A stretch of DNA of 64,000 nucleotides from Sphingobium sp. WTD-1 (GTDB lineage Bacteria; Pseudomonadota; Alphaproteobacteria; Sphingomonadales; Sphingomonadaceae), in NCBI RefSeq assembly GCF_030128825.1, contig NZ_CP119128.1, forward strand, positions 248,001-312,000. The letters run 5' to 3'. Under the pieces are notes generated by a model. The model did not search any database and was not told the origin of the DNA. It worked only from the letters and a program-made list of their open reading frames with translations. Positions 19,256 to 27,311 of the stretch are shown in pieces. Numbering within the stretch: the first letter of the stretch is position 1; each line of letters starts with the position of its first letter. Position numbers and translations under genes: made by a program.

Positions 19256-20701
19256 GTGCCGGGGCGCCCGGCGACGATCGTCATCTTCGGCGCGACAGGA
19301 GACCTCACCCGCAGGCTGCTGGTTCCGGCGCTGGCCAACCTCTGCTTCGACGGACTCTTGAGCGAAGAGCTCAACGTCATCGGCATAGCCCTTCGGGATG
19401 GCGATGATGAAAGTCTGCGCGTGAGCCTCGATGAGTTCGCGCCGCAGACACAGTGCTGGCAACGATTGCGCCAGCGGACCAGCTACCTCCCCGGCGACTT
19501 CACGCTTGGGACTGTCTACGAAAGGCTCAAGCAGCGGCTGGGCGAGGACGACGCGGCATTTTATCTGGCCACGCCGCCGCAGTTCTTCGGGGTCATCGTG
19601 GACAGGCTCGCCGACGCCGGCCTCACGGAGGAACATGACGGCGGCTTTCGGCGGGTGGTGATCGAGAAGCCCTTCGGTCACGACCTCGAATCCGCACGGG
19701 CTCTCAACCAGCGGATCCTGTCGCGAGTGAACGAGAGCCAAGTTTACCGGATCGATCACTTCCTGGGGAAGGAAACCGTCCAGAACATCCTGGTCGCGCG
19801 GTTCGGCAACGCCTGGCTGGAGGCGGTATGGAACCACCGCTACGTGGACCACATCCAGATTTCAGCCGCCGAAGCGATCGGCATCGGCACCCGCGGGGCG
19901 TTCTACGACACAACCGGTGCGCTCCGGGACATGGTTCCCAACCACCTGATGCAGCTTTTGTCGATGATCGCAATGGAGCCGCCAAACAGCTTCGACGCCG
20001 AGGTCATCCGCGACGAAAAGGCAAAGCTGCTTCGGGCCGTCCGTCGCATTACCCCGGATGAGGCGCGAAGCGACGCGGTGCGGGGCATGTACGCAGCCGG
20101 CCAGGTCAACGGCCAGATGATCCCCGCCTATCGCGAGACGCCGCACGTGGACCCGAACACCGCCACCGAAACTTATGTGGCGCTCAAGCTCATGGTCGAC
20201 ACCTGGCGCTGGACCGGCGTGCCCTTCTATCTGCGCACGGGGAAGGCGCTCGCCGCACGGGACACCGAGATCGTGGTCACCTTCAAGCCCGTGCCATATG
20301 CGACGTTTCGGGAGACCCCGGTCGCTCATCTCCCGGCCAATCAGCTCGTATTCCAGATCCAGCCGCACGAAGGGATCGACCTTGGTTTCCTGGTCAAACG
20401 GCCGGGTCCGCAAGTGGAGGCGGTCCCCGTAGCGCTCGATTTTGCTTATGCAGAGAAGTTCGCCGTCGCGCACCGGACAGGGTACGAAACCCTCCTGTAT
20501 GACATGATGATGGGCGATCAGACGCTCTTCCAGCGTGCCGACCAGATCGAGGCGGGATGGGCCGTTGTGCAGCCGATCCTGGACGCCTGGGCTCGGGGCG
20601 AGGGGGTGCTGGAGGAATATACGCCAGGCACTTCCGGACCTCGCGCCGCCGACGCACTGATCGCCCGCGATGGCCGGCAATGGCACGCATTGGGTCGATA
20701 A
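19256..20701 (+). CDS. zwf: Glucose-6-phosphate 1-dehydrogenase
   Basis: The protein has 481 residues. The NADP-binding GATGDLTRRLLVPAL lies near the N-terminus, VIEKPFGHDLESARALN follows, and the active-site signature RIDHFLGKETVQN is near residue 165. It makes NADPH from glucose-6-phosphate and is the entry to the oxidative pentose-phosphate and Entner-Doudoroff pathways. The start is uncertain: GTG at 19256 has GGAG 5 bases upstream and is preferred; GTG at 19241 overlaps the gnd stop and is possible. The matching lactonase (pgl) is encoded far away at 49148-49879. From 20702 to 20859 there is no convincing gene. Confidence 0.93.
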   Translation: MPGRPATIVIFGATGDLTRRLLVPALANLCFDGLLSEELNVIGIALRDGDDESLRVSLDEFAPQTQCWQRLRQRTSYLPGDFTLGTVYERLKQRLGEDDAAFYLATPPQFFGVIVDRLADAGLTEEHDGGFRRVVIEKPFGHDLESARALNQRILSRVNESQVYRIDHFLGKETVQNILVARFGNAWLEAVWNHRYVDHIQISAAEAIGIGTRGAFYDTTGALRDMVPNHLMQLLSMIAMEPPNSFDAEVIRDEKAKLLRAVRRITPDEARSDAVRGMYAAGQVNGQMIPAYRETPHVDPNTATETYVALKLMVDTWRWTGVPFYLRTGKALAARDTEIVVTFKPVPYATFRETPVAHLPANQLVFQIQPHEGIDLGFLVKRPGPQVEAVPVALDFAYAEKFAVAHRTGYETLLYDMMMGDQTLFQRADQIEAGWAVVQPILDAWARGEGVLEEYTPGTSGPRAADALIARDGRQWHALGR

Positions 20702-20859
20702 ATGGAGCGAACGAACTCCGGTCAGAAAGGGAGGCGGGACAAGGCCGGCACCTTTTTCCGCGAAGGGTTCGGATCGCCCCAAGCTGCGCTGACTTGGATC
20801 GGCTACCGCGCTGGGCTCCACGCGACAGGCGGGCTCCGAGTGGCATTTCAGTAGTCGCC

Positions 20860-21558
20860 CTACCGCTCGTACAGATAATAGCGGTCTGTTGCCGTAAGAT
20901 CGTGCGCGAGCTCATACACGATCGGCTCACCCGTCGGGATCTCGATCGTGGGGATCTCATCGTCCGGGATGCCAGACAGATGCTTCACCAGCGCGCGCAG
21001 CGAATTGCCGTGCGCCGAGATCACGACTCTTCTGCCGGCCTTGAGCTCCGGCGCGATCCTTGCCTCCCAATAGGGCAGCACGCGCCCGATCGTGTCCTTC
21101 AGGCTCTCGGCGCTCGGAATTGCGATGCCGGCGTAGCGGCGATCGCCGGTGACATCATAGGGTCCCCCTGGGTGCTGTGGCGGCGGCGGGATGTCAAACG
21201 ATCGGCGCCAGATCTTCACTTGCTCCGCTCCGTGCCTGGCTGCAGTCGCTGCCTTGTCGAGGCCAGTGAGCCCGCCATAATGGCGCTCGTTCAGACGCCA
21301 GTCCTTTTCGACGGGCAACCACAACCGCCCCATCACCTCGAGCGCAAGGTTGAGCGTCTTGATCGCACGCGTCTGGATGCTCGTGAAGCAGAAGTCGAAG
21401 TCCAGCCCCTTCGCCGCCATCAGCCCGCCGGCCGCTTTCGCCTCAATCTCGCCCTGCCGCGTCAGATCCACGTCCCACCAGCCCGTGAAGCGGTTCTCGA
21501 GGTTCCAGACCGACTGGCCGTGGCGGATCAGCACGAGCGTGGGCAAGGGGTTCTCCAA
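20860..21558 (-). CDS. gpmA: 2,3-bisphosphoglycerate-dependent phosphoglycerate mutase
   Basis: A 232-residue histidine phosphatase-fold enzyme. The phosphohistidine motif LIRHGQSVWN lies near residue 10, with ENRFTGWWDVDLT, the ERHYGGLTGLDKA motif near 92 and the second histidine in VISAHGNSLRALVKHL. These match dPGM rather than general phosphatases. It interconverts 3- and 2-phosphoglycerate. It is convergent with the zwf operon and follows a zinc-peptidase gene on the same strand by 58 bp. Confidence 0.92.
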   Translation of the reverse strand: MENPLPTLVLIRHGQSVWNLENRFTGWWDVDLTRQGEIEAKAAGGLMAAKGLDFDFCFTSIQTRAIKTLNLALEVMGRLWLPVEKDWRLNERHYGGLTGLDKAATAARHGAEQVKIWRRSFDIPPPPQHPGGPYDVTGDRRYAGIAIPSAESLKDTIGRVLPYWEARIAPELKAGRRVVISAHGNSLRALVKHLSGIPDDEIPTIEIPTGEPIVYELAHDLTATDRYYLYER

Positions 21559-21616
21559 AAGGCATTACGAGCTGAATGGACGTCTCTCCGCTCCGCGATC
21601 CGGCGTCCCGCAGGTT

Positions 21617-22738
21617 TCACACGCCATGCCCGAGGCTTGCGATCATTGCGGCCAGCTCAGACCCCTCCGGGATTTCCTCACGGCCCGCGGCCCGCGCGAT
21701 CAGGCGGCTAACGAAATCGAGCTTGAGCATGACGCCGGGACTGAGACGAAAGGGATAGAGATCCGGTTGCCCCATTGCCCGGTTTACCGCGTTGAGAGCG
21801 AAGGAGATCGGTATCCAGCGCTCAACGAGCGTCGCCGTTGCAACACGATACGCATCGATGTCCGGGTGCGGTGCGCGATTGCCTTCCAGCCCCACACCGA
21901 AGTCCGCCATCGCTCCGAGCGTGTCGACGATGTGCAGGTAATGAGCGAACGTCTCGGCGAAATCTTCCCAGGGATGCGCAGTTGCATACGCGCTGACATG
22001 GTCATCAGCCCAGCCGAGTGCCGGACGGCCGGCATAGCAGCGCTGGACCGCTGCAGCATAATCGATGCGCTCGTCACCGAACAGTGCGCGAAAGGGATCG
22101 TGCATGTCGGTCACAGCGACGAGCCGGTACCAATAGTAGTGGCCGATCTCGTGTCGGAAATGGCCTAGAAGAGTGCGGTAGGGCTCGCCCATTTGATGGC
22201 GTATGCGCTCCCGCGCCGCGTCGTCCGCCTCGATCACGTTCAGCGTGATGACACCCCCGGCATGGCCGGTGAGAAGCTGTGGGACATAGCCGTTCTCGGC
22301 GGCGGCATCGTACAAGAAATCGAAGGCGAGCCCGTCTCCGCGCTCGGCCTTGGTCTCGAGGGGCAGGCCGAGCTTGATCGCACCGCGAATCATGCGCCGC
22401 TTGGCCTCCTCGATCCGCCGCCAGCGTTGAAGGACGCCGCGCACCGCGAGATCGGGGATCATGCGATTGTGCCGGCAGGCGCGGCACATTGCTCGGGTCG
22501 GACCGAGCGCTTCAGCGCCCGTCTCATCTGCCAGCCAGTTGCACGCGCCGTAATGAACATTGGCGCAAGGCTTTACCGCGGCGGCTGATCCCTCTGCATC
22601 GAGCCACTCGCGCGCCCTGGGGTCGAGATGACGAAAGGCGTCTATGCGCCAGTCATAGCCAACGGCGTGTGCGCAGCTCGGGCAGGCGCTTTCCTCCAAG
22701 TGAAGCTGGTGGCGGCAGTTGGGGCAGGGGAATGCCAA
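21617..22738 (-). CDS. Putative zinc-binding metallopeptidase (Peptidase_Mx type)
   Basis: The protein has 373 residues. An N-terminal zinc-ribbon (CPNC...CPSC, residues 5-22) is followed by a further cysteine set (CANVHYGACNW and MCRACRHNRM). The catalytic zinc motif HFRHEIGHYYW lies near residue 205, with a downstream Glu/His region (WEDFAETFAHYLHIVDTL). No signal peptide is seen, so it is probably cytosolic. The family is widespread but uncharacterised. The enterobacterial stress-tolerance locus also carries a predicted zinc protease, though of a different family. The start has a consensus ribosome-binding site and the neighbouring gene on the same strand ends 39 bp upstream. Confidence 0.85.
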   Translation of the reverse strand: MAFPCPNCRHQLHLEESACPSCAHAVGYDWRIDAFRHLDPRAREWLDAEGSAAAVKPCANVHYGACNWLADETGAEALGPTRAMCRACRHNRMIPDLAVRGVLQRWRRIEEAKRRMIRGAIKLGLPLETKAERGDGLAFDFLYDAAAENGYVPQLLTGHAGGVITLNVIEADDAARERIRHQMGEPYRTLLGHFRHEIGHYYWYRLVAVTDMHDPFRALFGDERIDYAAAVQRCYAGRPALGWADDHVSAYATAHPWEDFAETFAHYLHIVDTLGAMADFGVGLEGNRAPHPDIDAYRVATATLVERWIPISFALNAVNRAMGQPDLYPFRLSPGVMLKLDFVSRLIARAAGREEIPEGSELAAMIASLGHGV

Positions 22739-22777
22739 GCGTTGGGTTCCTGTTACCTGCGCGACGGCAAGCCTTGT

Positions 22778-23311
22778 TCAGGTGTCCGCATGGGCAGCCT
22801 CGATCGGCTCCGACGTCGTGTTGCCGCAGCACACGGGATGAGGACCCGCAGGCATGCAGCAGGTAGGCGTGCCGACCGGGATGAAAGCCATCTCGTCCCG
22901 TGGCCGAGGTCCCGACCCTCGCGTTGCGCCCCGGCTCTCGTAGGAGAGGCCGTACCGCCGGCAATAAGCCTCGGCGGCTTCACGCGAAGGGAAGCCGAGC
23001 TCCAGATGGGCGAGGGGGTCGCTTCCTCCCGTCCAGCCGGTGAGCGGATCGACGAACGGGCGCGACCGCGGGCGGAAACGCAGCCGCCATCGACCCTCAC
23101 GGGCGCGGCCGCCGGACCGACCGGCGAGCGGATCGGGTTCGATGATGGCGAATGCGTCCGTCGGCAGGGCGCTTGCGTAGCGTCGCCACGCCGTATCAAA
23201 CGGCGAAGACACCTCGGTCGCGACGTTATCGTTGGCAAACTCCGCAAGGCGCGGAGCCAGCACGCGCGGCGTCGCAATGTACGGTGGAAGAGAATCAGCT
23301 CGTGTTGCCAT
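22778..23311 (-). CDS. Orphan NDUFS4-like (ETC complex I subunit) domain protein
   Basis: The protein has 177 residues. The middle (residues about 65-130) matches the ETC complex I subunit conserved region: EGRWRLRFRPRSRPFVDPLT, GWTGGSDPLAHLELGFPSRE and AAEAYCRRYGLSYE. Canonical NDUFS4 proteins of about 100 residues are accessory subunits of NADH dehydrogenase. This one has an extra N-terminal segment (FDTAWRRYASALPTDAFAIIEPDP) and a cysteine-rich tail (TPTCCMPAGPHPVCCGN), and no nuo genes are near. A paralog is encoded at 44553-45071. Its role is unknown; stress-linked control of respiration is a guess. Confidence 0.7.
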   Translation of the reverse strand: MATRADSLPPYIATPRVLAPRLAEFANDNVATEVSSPFDTAWRRYASALPTDAFAIIEPDPLAGRSGGRAREGRWRLRFRPRSRPFVDPLTGWTGGSDPLAHLELGFPSREAAEAYCRRYGLSYESRGATRGSGPRPRDEMAFIPVGTPTCCMPAGPHPVCCGNTTSEPIEAAHADT

Positions 23312-23326
23312 TTGCGCCTCCGAAAC

Positions 23327-23351
23327 GGGCAGCCGCCGACGGCGGCTGCCC
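23327..23351 (-). terminator. Strong hairpin after hsp20
   Basis: GGGCAGCCGCC and GGCGGCTGCCC form a perfect 11-bp stem with a 3-base loop, just downstream of the hsp20 gene on the minus strand and before the NDUFS4-like gene. The stem fits an intrinsic terminator, though the T-run is short. Confidence 0.6.
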
Positions 23352-23360
23352 GACGTCTCA

Positions 23361-23867
23361 TCAGCCTGCGTTGATCGGAATGCTGCGCCGGCTCTCGATC
23401 GCCTCCGCGGACTTGGGCAGGACGATCGTCAGCACGCCCTTGTTGAACGTCGCGCTTGCCCGGTCCTGCTCGACCCCACGCGGCAGCCCGATATGACGCT
23501 CGAAGCGACCATAGCTCCGCTCCGAATACCCGCGCTCCTTGTCCTCGGTTTCGGAGCGCTTCTCGCCGCGGATCGACAAGACATTGTCGTCGACGCTGAT
23601 GTCGACGTCCTTCTCATCCATCCCGGGCAACTCGGCGGTGACGCGGATCTCCTTGTCGGTCTCCGAAAGCTCGATCGTCGGCCACTCGAGGCTGCGCCCC
23701 CAGCCGCTCGTAGCCGGTACGCCGAAGCCCCGGAAGACGTCGTCGAACAGGCGGTTCACGTCGCGGTGCAGGGACACAAGCGGGTGCTGCTGGTCGGACC
23801 CGTCGTCGGTCCGTTCTGGAGCGCGGCTCTCCTGCCGGCCCCAGGGAATGAGATCACGAATTGCCAT
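23361..23867 (-). CDS. Small heat-shock protein, Hsp20/alpha-crystallin (paralog 1)
   Basis: The protein has 168 residues. The alpha-crystallin domain covers about residues 55-150: EWPTIELSETDKEIRVTAEL, PGMDEKDVDISVDDNVLSIR and the signature RGVEQDRASATFNKGVLTIV, ending with a short tail. The N-terminal arm (MAIRDLIPWGRQ) is nearly the same as that of the Hsp20 at 55279. sHsps bind unfolding proteins without ATP and pass them to DnaK and ClpB, both encoded in this window. The start at 23867 has AGGAGG upstream. It lies 92 bp after the second hsp20 on the same strand, with a strong hairpin between them. Confidence 0.93.
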   Translation of the reverse strand: MAIRDLIPWGRQESRAPERTDDGSDQQHPLVSLHRDVNRLFDDVFRGFGVPATSGWGRSLEWPTIELSETDKEIRVTAELPGMDEKDVDISVDDNVLSIRGEKRSETEDKERGYSERSYGRFERHIGLPRGVEQDRASATFNKGVLTIVLPKSAEAIESRRSIPINAG

Positions 23868-23905
23868 GATGATTATCCTCCTTTCCTGGCAGGCGTTGGA
23901 CATGT

Positions 23906-23940
23906 CCGTCGGCCGCGCCGCCGAAGCGGCGCGCCGACGG
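23906..23940 (-). terminator. Hairpin between the two hsp20 genes
   Basis: CCGTCGGC, then CGCGCCGC, pair across a short loop with GCGGCGCG and CCGACGG. The stem is long and GC-rich, located 20 bp after the stop of the upstream hsp20 (23960-24433). It could end or attenuate that transcript before the next hsp20. Confidence 0.55.
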
Positions 23941-23959
23941 AGCCACATCTATCGCGCGA

Positions 23960-24433
23960 TCAGGCCGCTGCGCTGTTCTCGCCTTTGGGCGCTTCGAGCC
24001 GATCGCTGTCGCCGGTCCCGCCGGCGATCTCGATCTTGCGCGGCTTCATGGCCTCGGGGACGACGCGCTTCAGCGCGATCGACAAAAGGCCATTCTCGAA
24101 CCGGGCGTCGCCGGCCTCGATGAAATCAGCCAACTGGAAGCGCCGCTCGAACGAGCGGGCAGCGATGCCGCGGTGCAGATACTCGCCCTTCCCGTCATCC
24201 TCGGCGCGCTTGCCGGTGACGCTGAGCAGATTCTGCTGCGCGACGATCTCGATGTCCTCGGGACGGAAGCCGGCTACTGCAAGCGTGATGCGATAGCTGT
24301 CTTCGCCGTCCTTCACGATGTCGAAGGGCGGATAGCCATCATCGTCGCGGGCACCTGCCTCGAGCAGGTTAAAGAGACGGTCAAAACCGACCGTCGATCG
24401 CCGATACGGCGAAAAGTCGAAGTTGGTTCTCAT
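23960..24433 (-). CDS. Small heat-shock protein, Hsp20 (IbpA-like, paralog 2)
   Basis: A 157-residue class A (IbpA-type) sHsp: MRTNFDFSPYRRSTVGFDRL, then YPPFDIVKDGEDSYRITLAV, AGFRPEDIEIVAQQNLLSV and the core motif RFENGLLSIALKR. The start at 24433 has AGGAGG 8 bases upstream; a TTG two codons earlier is less likely. It differs from the other two Hsp20 proteins in the window, so the island holds both IbpA-like and shsp20-like classes, as tLST islands do. A promoter should lie in 24434-24560, where no CTGA-N6-TCAG site is seen. Confidence 0.93.
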   Translation of the reverse strand: MRTNFDFSPYRRSTVGFDRLFNLLEAGARDDDGYPPFDIVKDGEDSYRITLAVAGFRPEDIEIVAQQNLLSVTGKRAEDDGKGEYLHRGIAARSFERRFQLADFIEAGDARFENGLLSIALKRVVPEAMKPRKIEIAGGTGDSDRLEAPKGENSAAA

Positions 24434-24565
24434 TGCCAAATCCTCCTGTGAGCAATCTGGGCATGAGAAGCGTCGGTACGGGAGAGCCGACGCCCTCTAT
24501 GTCCACCGGACCCGAACGGCGTCCGGCACTGCAAAAACTAGTTCGGAGCCAACAGGTTTCAAGGG

Positions 24566-26220
24566 CTAGCCCGGCTTATTCATGAGCCCGCTGCACTGGG
24601 GTATTTCGGGTTTGGTGGGTCGGTTGCCGCGTGATCTGGGCGAGCGCCAGCGCCGGCGTTTTTCACCGCAGCAGGAGCAAAGGGCTTTTCGAGGTTGATG
24701 GACGAGGGCTCGGGCTTTCGGCGGCACTGCCGCACTGGCTATGTCGGTGCTGGCCGGAGACTGGTGGCGATTGCTTTGAACACGTCGGCCTCCGGGCAGG
24801 CTGACGCGAAGGCGAGACGGATACGCGAGGAGGTTTCGATGACGCGGGCAGCCACCTTGAGCAGCCGCAAGCGTAGCGTTGCGAACTCGGCCGTGGCCAG
24901 CGCGGTGGTCTTGGGGATCGCCTGCTGGACGCGCCACAACAGCCAGTAGGCGGCGGTGTGTAGGATGAGGCGCATTTGATTGGCATTGGCTGAGCGGCAC
25001 GAGGTGCGATCGCTGGCGAGTTGAGCCTTGTGGCGCTTGATCAGGTTTTCGGCTTGGCCGCGCGCGCAGTAAAGCGTGTCGTAGATATGCTCGGCCGAGC
25101 CTTCGGTCAGCGAGGTGACGACGTAGCGGATATCCATGCCCAGCGTGCTGGCCTCGATCCGGGCGACGACGCGGCGCTGGCAGTTCCAGCTCTTTGCGCC
25201 GTAGTGCGTCTCGGCATAGTTGCGCAGGACCGGATACTGGGCCGTGGCCCGCTTGACCGCGCAGGCGTCTGCGATGGCAACGATGACCGGATCAGCACGT
25301 AGCGCGGCATTGGTCGGCAAGCCGAACACGTAATCGACGCGGTGGGCCTCGCAGAAGGCCATGACTTCGGGGCGGCCATAATGCCCGTCGCCGCGGAAGG
25401 TGATGTGCGTTTCTGGCCAGTACCGGCGGATATGACGCACCAGGCGCCGGATGTGGCCGGCAGCTTCGGCGCCTGACGGCGTCTTACCGGTGCGCAGCAG
25501 CATCGCGACCGGACGACCGGTCGCGGTGTCGTACACATGGATCGGCAGGAAGCAGCGCTCACCGTGATGCCCGTTCCAGAAGGACAACTGCTGATAGCCG
25601 TGCACGACATCGCAGGTGTCATCGATGTCCAGCGTCACCGCCACTGGTGGAGCCGGATAGCTGGCGCAGTAGACGCCGATCATCTCGGCCATCATCCTGG
25701 CCAGCTCACGCGTGGTCGGAGCATTCTCCCAGCGGCTCATCGTCGGTTGGCTGGCAAGCCCCGCGCCCGATCCCGGCAACTTGCCCAGCGCCAGGCGGAA
25801 GCCCGGATCGTCGCGCAGGGCGTCGAGATCATCGGCATCTTCATAGCCGCACGCGATCGCGAACACCCGGGCACGTAGGATGTCATCGAGGCGATGGATC
25901 ACCCGCGTCGGGTCACGCGGATCGGCAATGCAACCCGCAAGCCGCCGGCAGAGCCCCATCGCGCGCTCGGCCTGCGCAAGCAGCAGAACGCCGCCGTCCG
26001 AGGTCAGTCGGCCACCGTCAAACGCGGCTGTGATCTTCTTCCCGCCGACCGCTGGGAATCGGAATGAAGTTGCGATATCGTCTTTCATGGCGGGTGTGGC
26101 CTGTGGCATTTTCTGCCCTGCAGCAGGGCCGGCGTAGACACCCAGTTCCTAATTCAGATCAGAGGCTTATGCCACTCCCGCCAACCCTTCAGGCCCCCGT
26201 CGGTGAATAAGACGGGCTAG
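24566..26220 (-). mobile_element. IS1380-family insertion sequence
   Basis: About 1.65 kb with one transposase. The ends form an imperfect inverted repeat: CTAGCCCGGCTTATTCA at 24566-24582 against CTAGCCCGTCTTATTCA read inward from 26220. No clear target duplication beyond TA could be defined, because the repeat itself ends in the palindromic CTAG. The element separates the hsp20 pair from the Bax-inhibitor-like gene. Confidence 0.85.
24739..26109 (-). CDS. IS1380-family transposase
   Basis: The protein has 456 residues. The opening GGKKITAAFDGGRLTSDGGV and the motifs VTLDIDDTCDVVHGYQQLSF, FRGDGHYGRPEVMAF and YCARGQAENLIKRHKAQLAS are those of the IS1380 DDE transposases. Length is normal and no stop interrupts it. 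The start could instead be the ATG at 26088 (MKDDIATSF); the 7 extra residues are not conserved in what I know of the family. Confidence 0.92.
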   Translation of the reverse strand: MPQATPAMKDDIATSFRFPAVGGKKITAAFDGGRLTSDGGVLLLAQAERAMGLCRRLAGCIADPRDPTRVIHRLDDILRARVFAIACGYEDADDLDALRDDPGFRLALGKLPGSGAGLASQPTMSRWENAPTTRELARMMAEMIGVYCASYPAPPVAVTLDIDDTCDVVHGYQQLSFWNGHHGERCFLPIHVYDTATGRPVAMLLRTGKTPSGAEAAGHIRRLVRHIRRYWPETHITFRGDGHYGRPEVMAFCEAHRVDYVFGLPTNAALRADPVIVAIADACAVKRATAQYPVLRNYAETHYGAKSWNCQRRVVARIEASTLGMDIRYVVTSLTEGSAEHIYDTLYCARGQAENLIKRHKAQLASDRTSCRSANANQMRLILHTAAYWLLWRVQQAIPKTTALATAEFATLRLRLLKVAARVIETSSRIRLAFASACPEADVFKAIATSLRPAPT

Positions 26221-26432
26221 TGAACGAAATCATCAAAGCACTTGGACAGCCTTTCAGCCCCTTGAAAGGCGCGCGGGCGAATACAACATTTGTCTTGCGG
26301 ACCGGGCCCCTCTGGCGGCGGCGCTACGCTACCGTCATGTCGGACCGCATCGAGTGCGCTCGGTGCAGGATCGCGGCTTCCGAAGCGAAGCCGGCCGAGT
26401 GCCTCATTGACATTGAAGCAATGGAGTGAGGC

Positions 26433-27164
26433 ATGAACAGAATGTTCGAACCGAATACCTATCGGCCTTTCCCGTCGGCCCGAGCCACGAGCACGGCCGT
26501 CTATGATGAAGGCCTGCGCCGGCACATGCTCGGCGTCTATCGCAACATGGCGCTCGGCCTCGGCATCACCGCGCTGGTGGCGTCTCTCGTCGCCAGCGTG
26601 CCGGCGCTCTACCAGCCGATCTTCGGCACACCGCTCAAGTGGGTCGCTATTTTCGCGCCCCTGGCGTTCGTCCTGTTCTTCTCGTTCAGGGTCGAGCGCA
26701 TGACGACGGCACAGGCACGAACGGCGTTCTTCGCCTTCGCTGCCGTGATGGGCGTATCGATGGCCAGCATCTTCCTGGTGTTCACCGGTACCAGCATCGC
26801 GCTGGCCTTTTTCAGCGCGGCGGCCGTATTCGCTGCCATGAGCCTGTGGGGCTACACGACAAATGTTGACTTGTCGCGCTGGTCCACCTTCCTGATGGTT
26901 GGCCTGATCGGCGTTGTGATCGCGAGCATAGTCAACCTGTTCGTCGGCTCGTCGACGCTGCAGCTCGTCTTCTCGATTGTCGGCGTGCTCGTGTTCACCG
27001 GTCTGACGGCTTGGGACACGCAGCGCCTTAAGAGCGAATATCTCGCCTACGCCGGATCGGAGCAGGCCGAAAAGCTCGCTGTGATGGGTGCGCTTTCGCT
27101 CTATCTGAATCTGGTGAACCTCTTCCAGCTGCTGCTCAGCCTGTTCGGGCAGCGGGAGGAATGA
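26433..27164 (+). CDS. Bax inhibitor-1/YccA-family membrane protein
   Basis: A 243-residue protein with a 28-residue cytosolic N-terminus and seven hydrophobic helices, the normal BI-1 topology. Characteristic stretches are VYRNMALGLGITALVASLVA, MSLWGYTTNVDLSRW and LTAWDTQRLKSEY, the aspartate-containing last helices of the pH-sensitive calcium leak channel family. It acts in the inner membrane, possibly with FtsH. The 210 bp upstream, beyond the IS1380 end, contain no other credible gene. A strong terminator follows. Confidence 0.88.
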   Translation: MNRMFEPNTYRPFPSARATSTAVYDEGLRRHMLGVYRNMALGLGITALVASLVASVPALYQPIFGTPLKWVAIFAPLAFVLFFSFRVERMTTAQARTAFFAFAAVMGVSMASIFLVFTGTSIALAFFSAAAVFAAMSLWGYTTNVDLSRWSTFLMVGLIGVVIASIVNLFVGSSTLQLVFSIVGVLVFTGLTAWDTQRLKSEYLAYAGSEQAEKLAVMGALSLYLNLVNLFQLLLSLFGQREE

Positions 27165-27196
27165 CCGGCCCCTGGACACCTGGGGTCCGGAAAGCG

Positions 27197-27229
27197 GAGC
27201 AGCGCCGTTCTGGACGGACGGCGCTGCTC
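27197..27229 (+). terminator. Intrinsic terminator after the BI-1 gene
   Basis: GAGCAGCGCCGT pairs perfectly with ACGGCGCTGCTC (12 bp) around a 9-base loop and is followed by TTATT. It lies 33 bp after the stop codon. Confidence 0.8.
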
Positions 27230-27273
27230 TTATTCGCGAGTCCGGCGATCTCACGACCATTCCCCAACGTGAC

Positions 27274-27311
27274 CAAGTATGTCCGATAATCTTTCTTATC
27301 GGACATACTTG
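27274..27311. repeat. Perfect 16-bp inverted repeat with 6-bp spacer (lox/dif-like site)
   Basis: CAAGTATGTCCGATAA (27274-27289), spacer TCTTTC, then the exact complement TTATCGGACATACTTG (27296-27311). Tyrosine recombinases act on inverted arms of about 11-13 bp around a 6-8 bp spacer, and the gene that follows encodes such an enzyme. This is either the enzyme's own recombination site or an operator. It could also fold as a hairpin, but no T-run follows. The arms are AT-richer than the surrounding sequence. Confidence 0.7.

Noticed and set aside
20789..20802. CTGACTTGGATCGG, one base from the regulatory palindrome
   Set aside because: It lies between convergent genes with no start codon downstream, so it is probably a chance near-match.
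20701..20853. 50-codon frame starting at the zwf stop (TAAATG)
   Set aside because: Overlap of start and stop is suggestive but there is no ribosome-binding site, no conserved feature and the sequence is Arg/Gly-rich.
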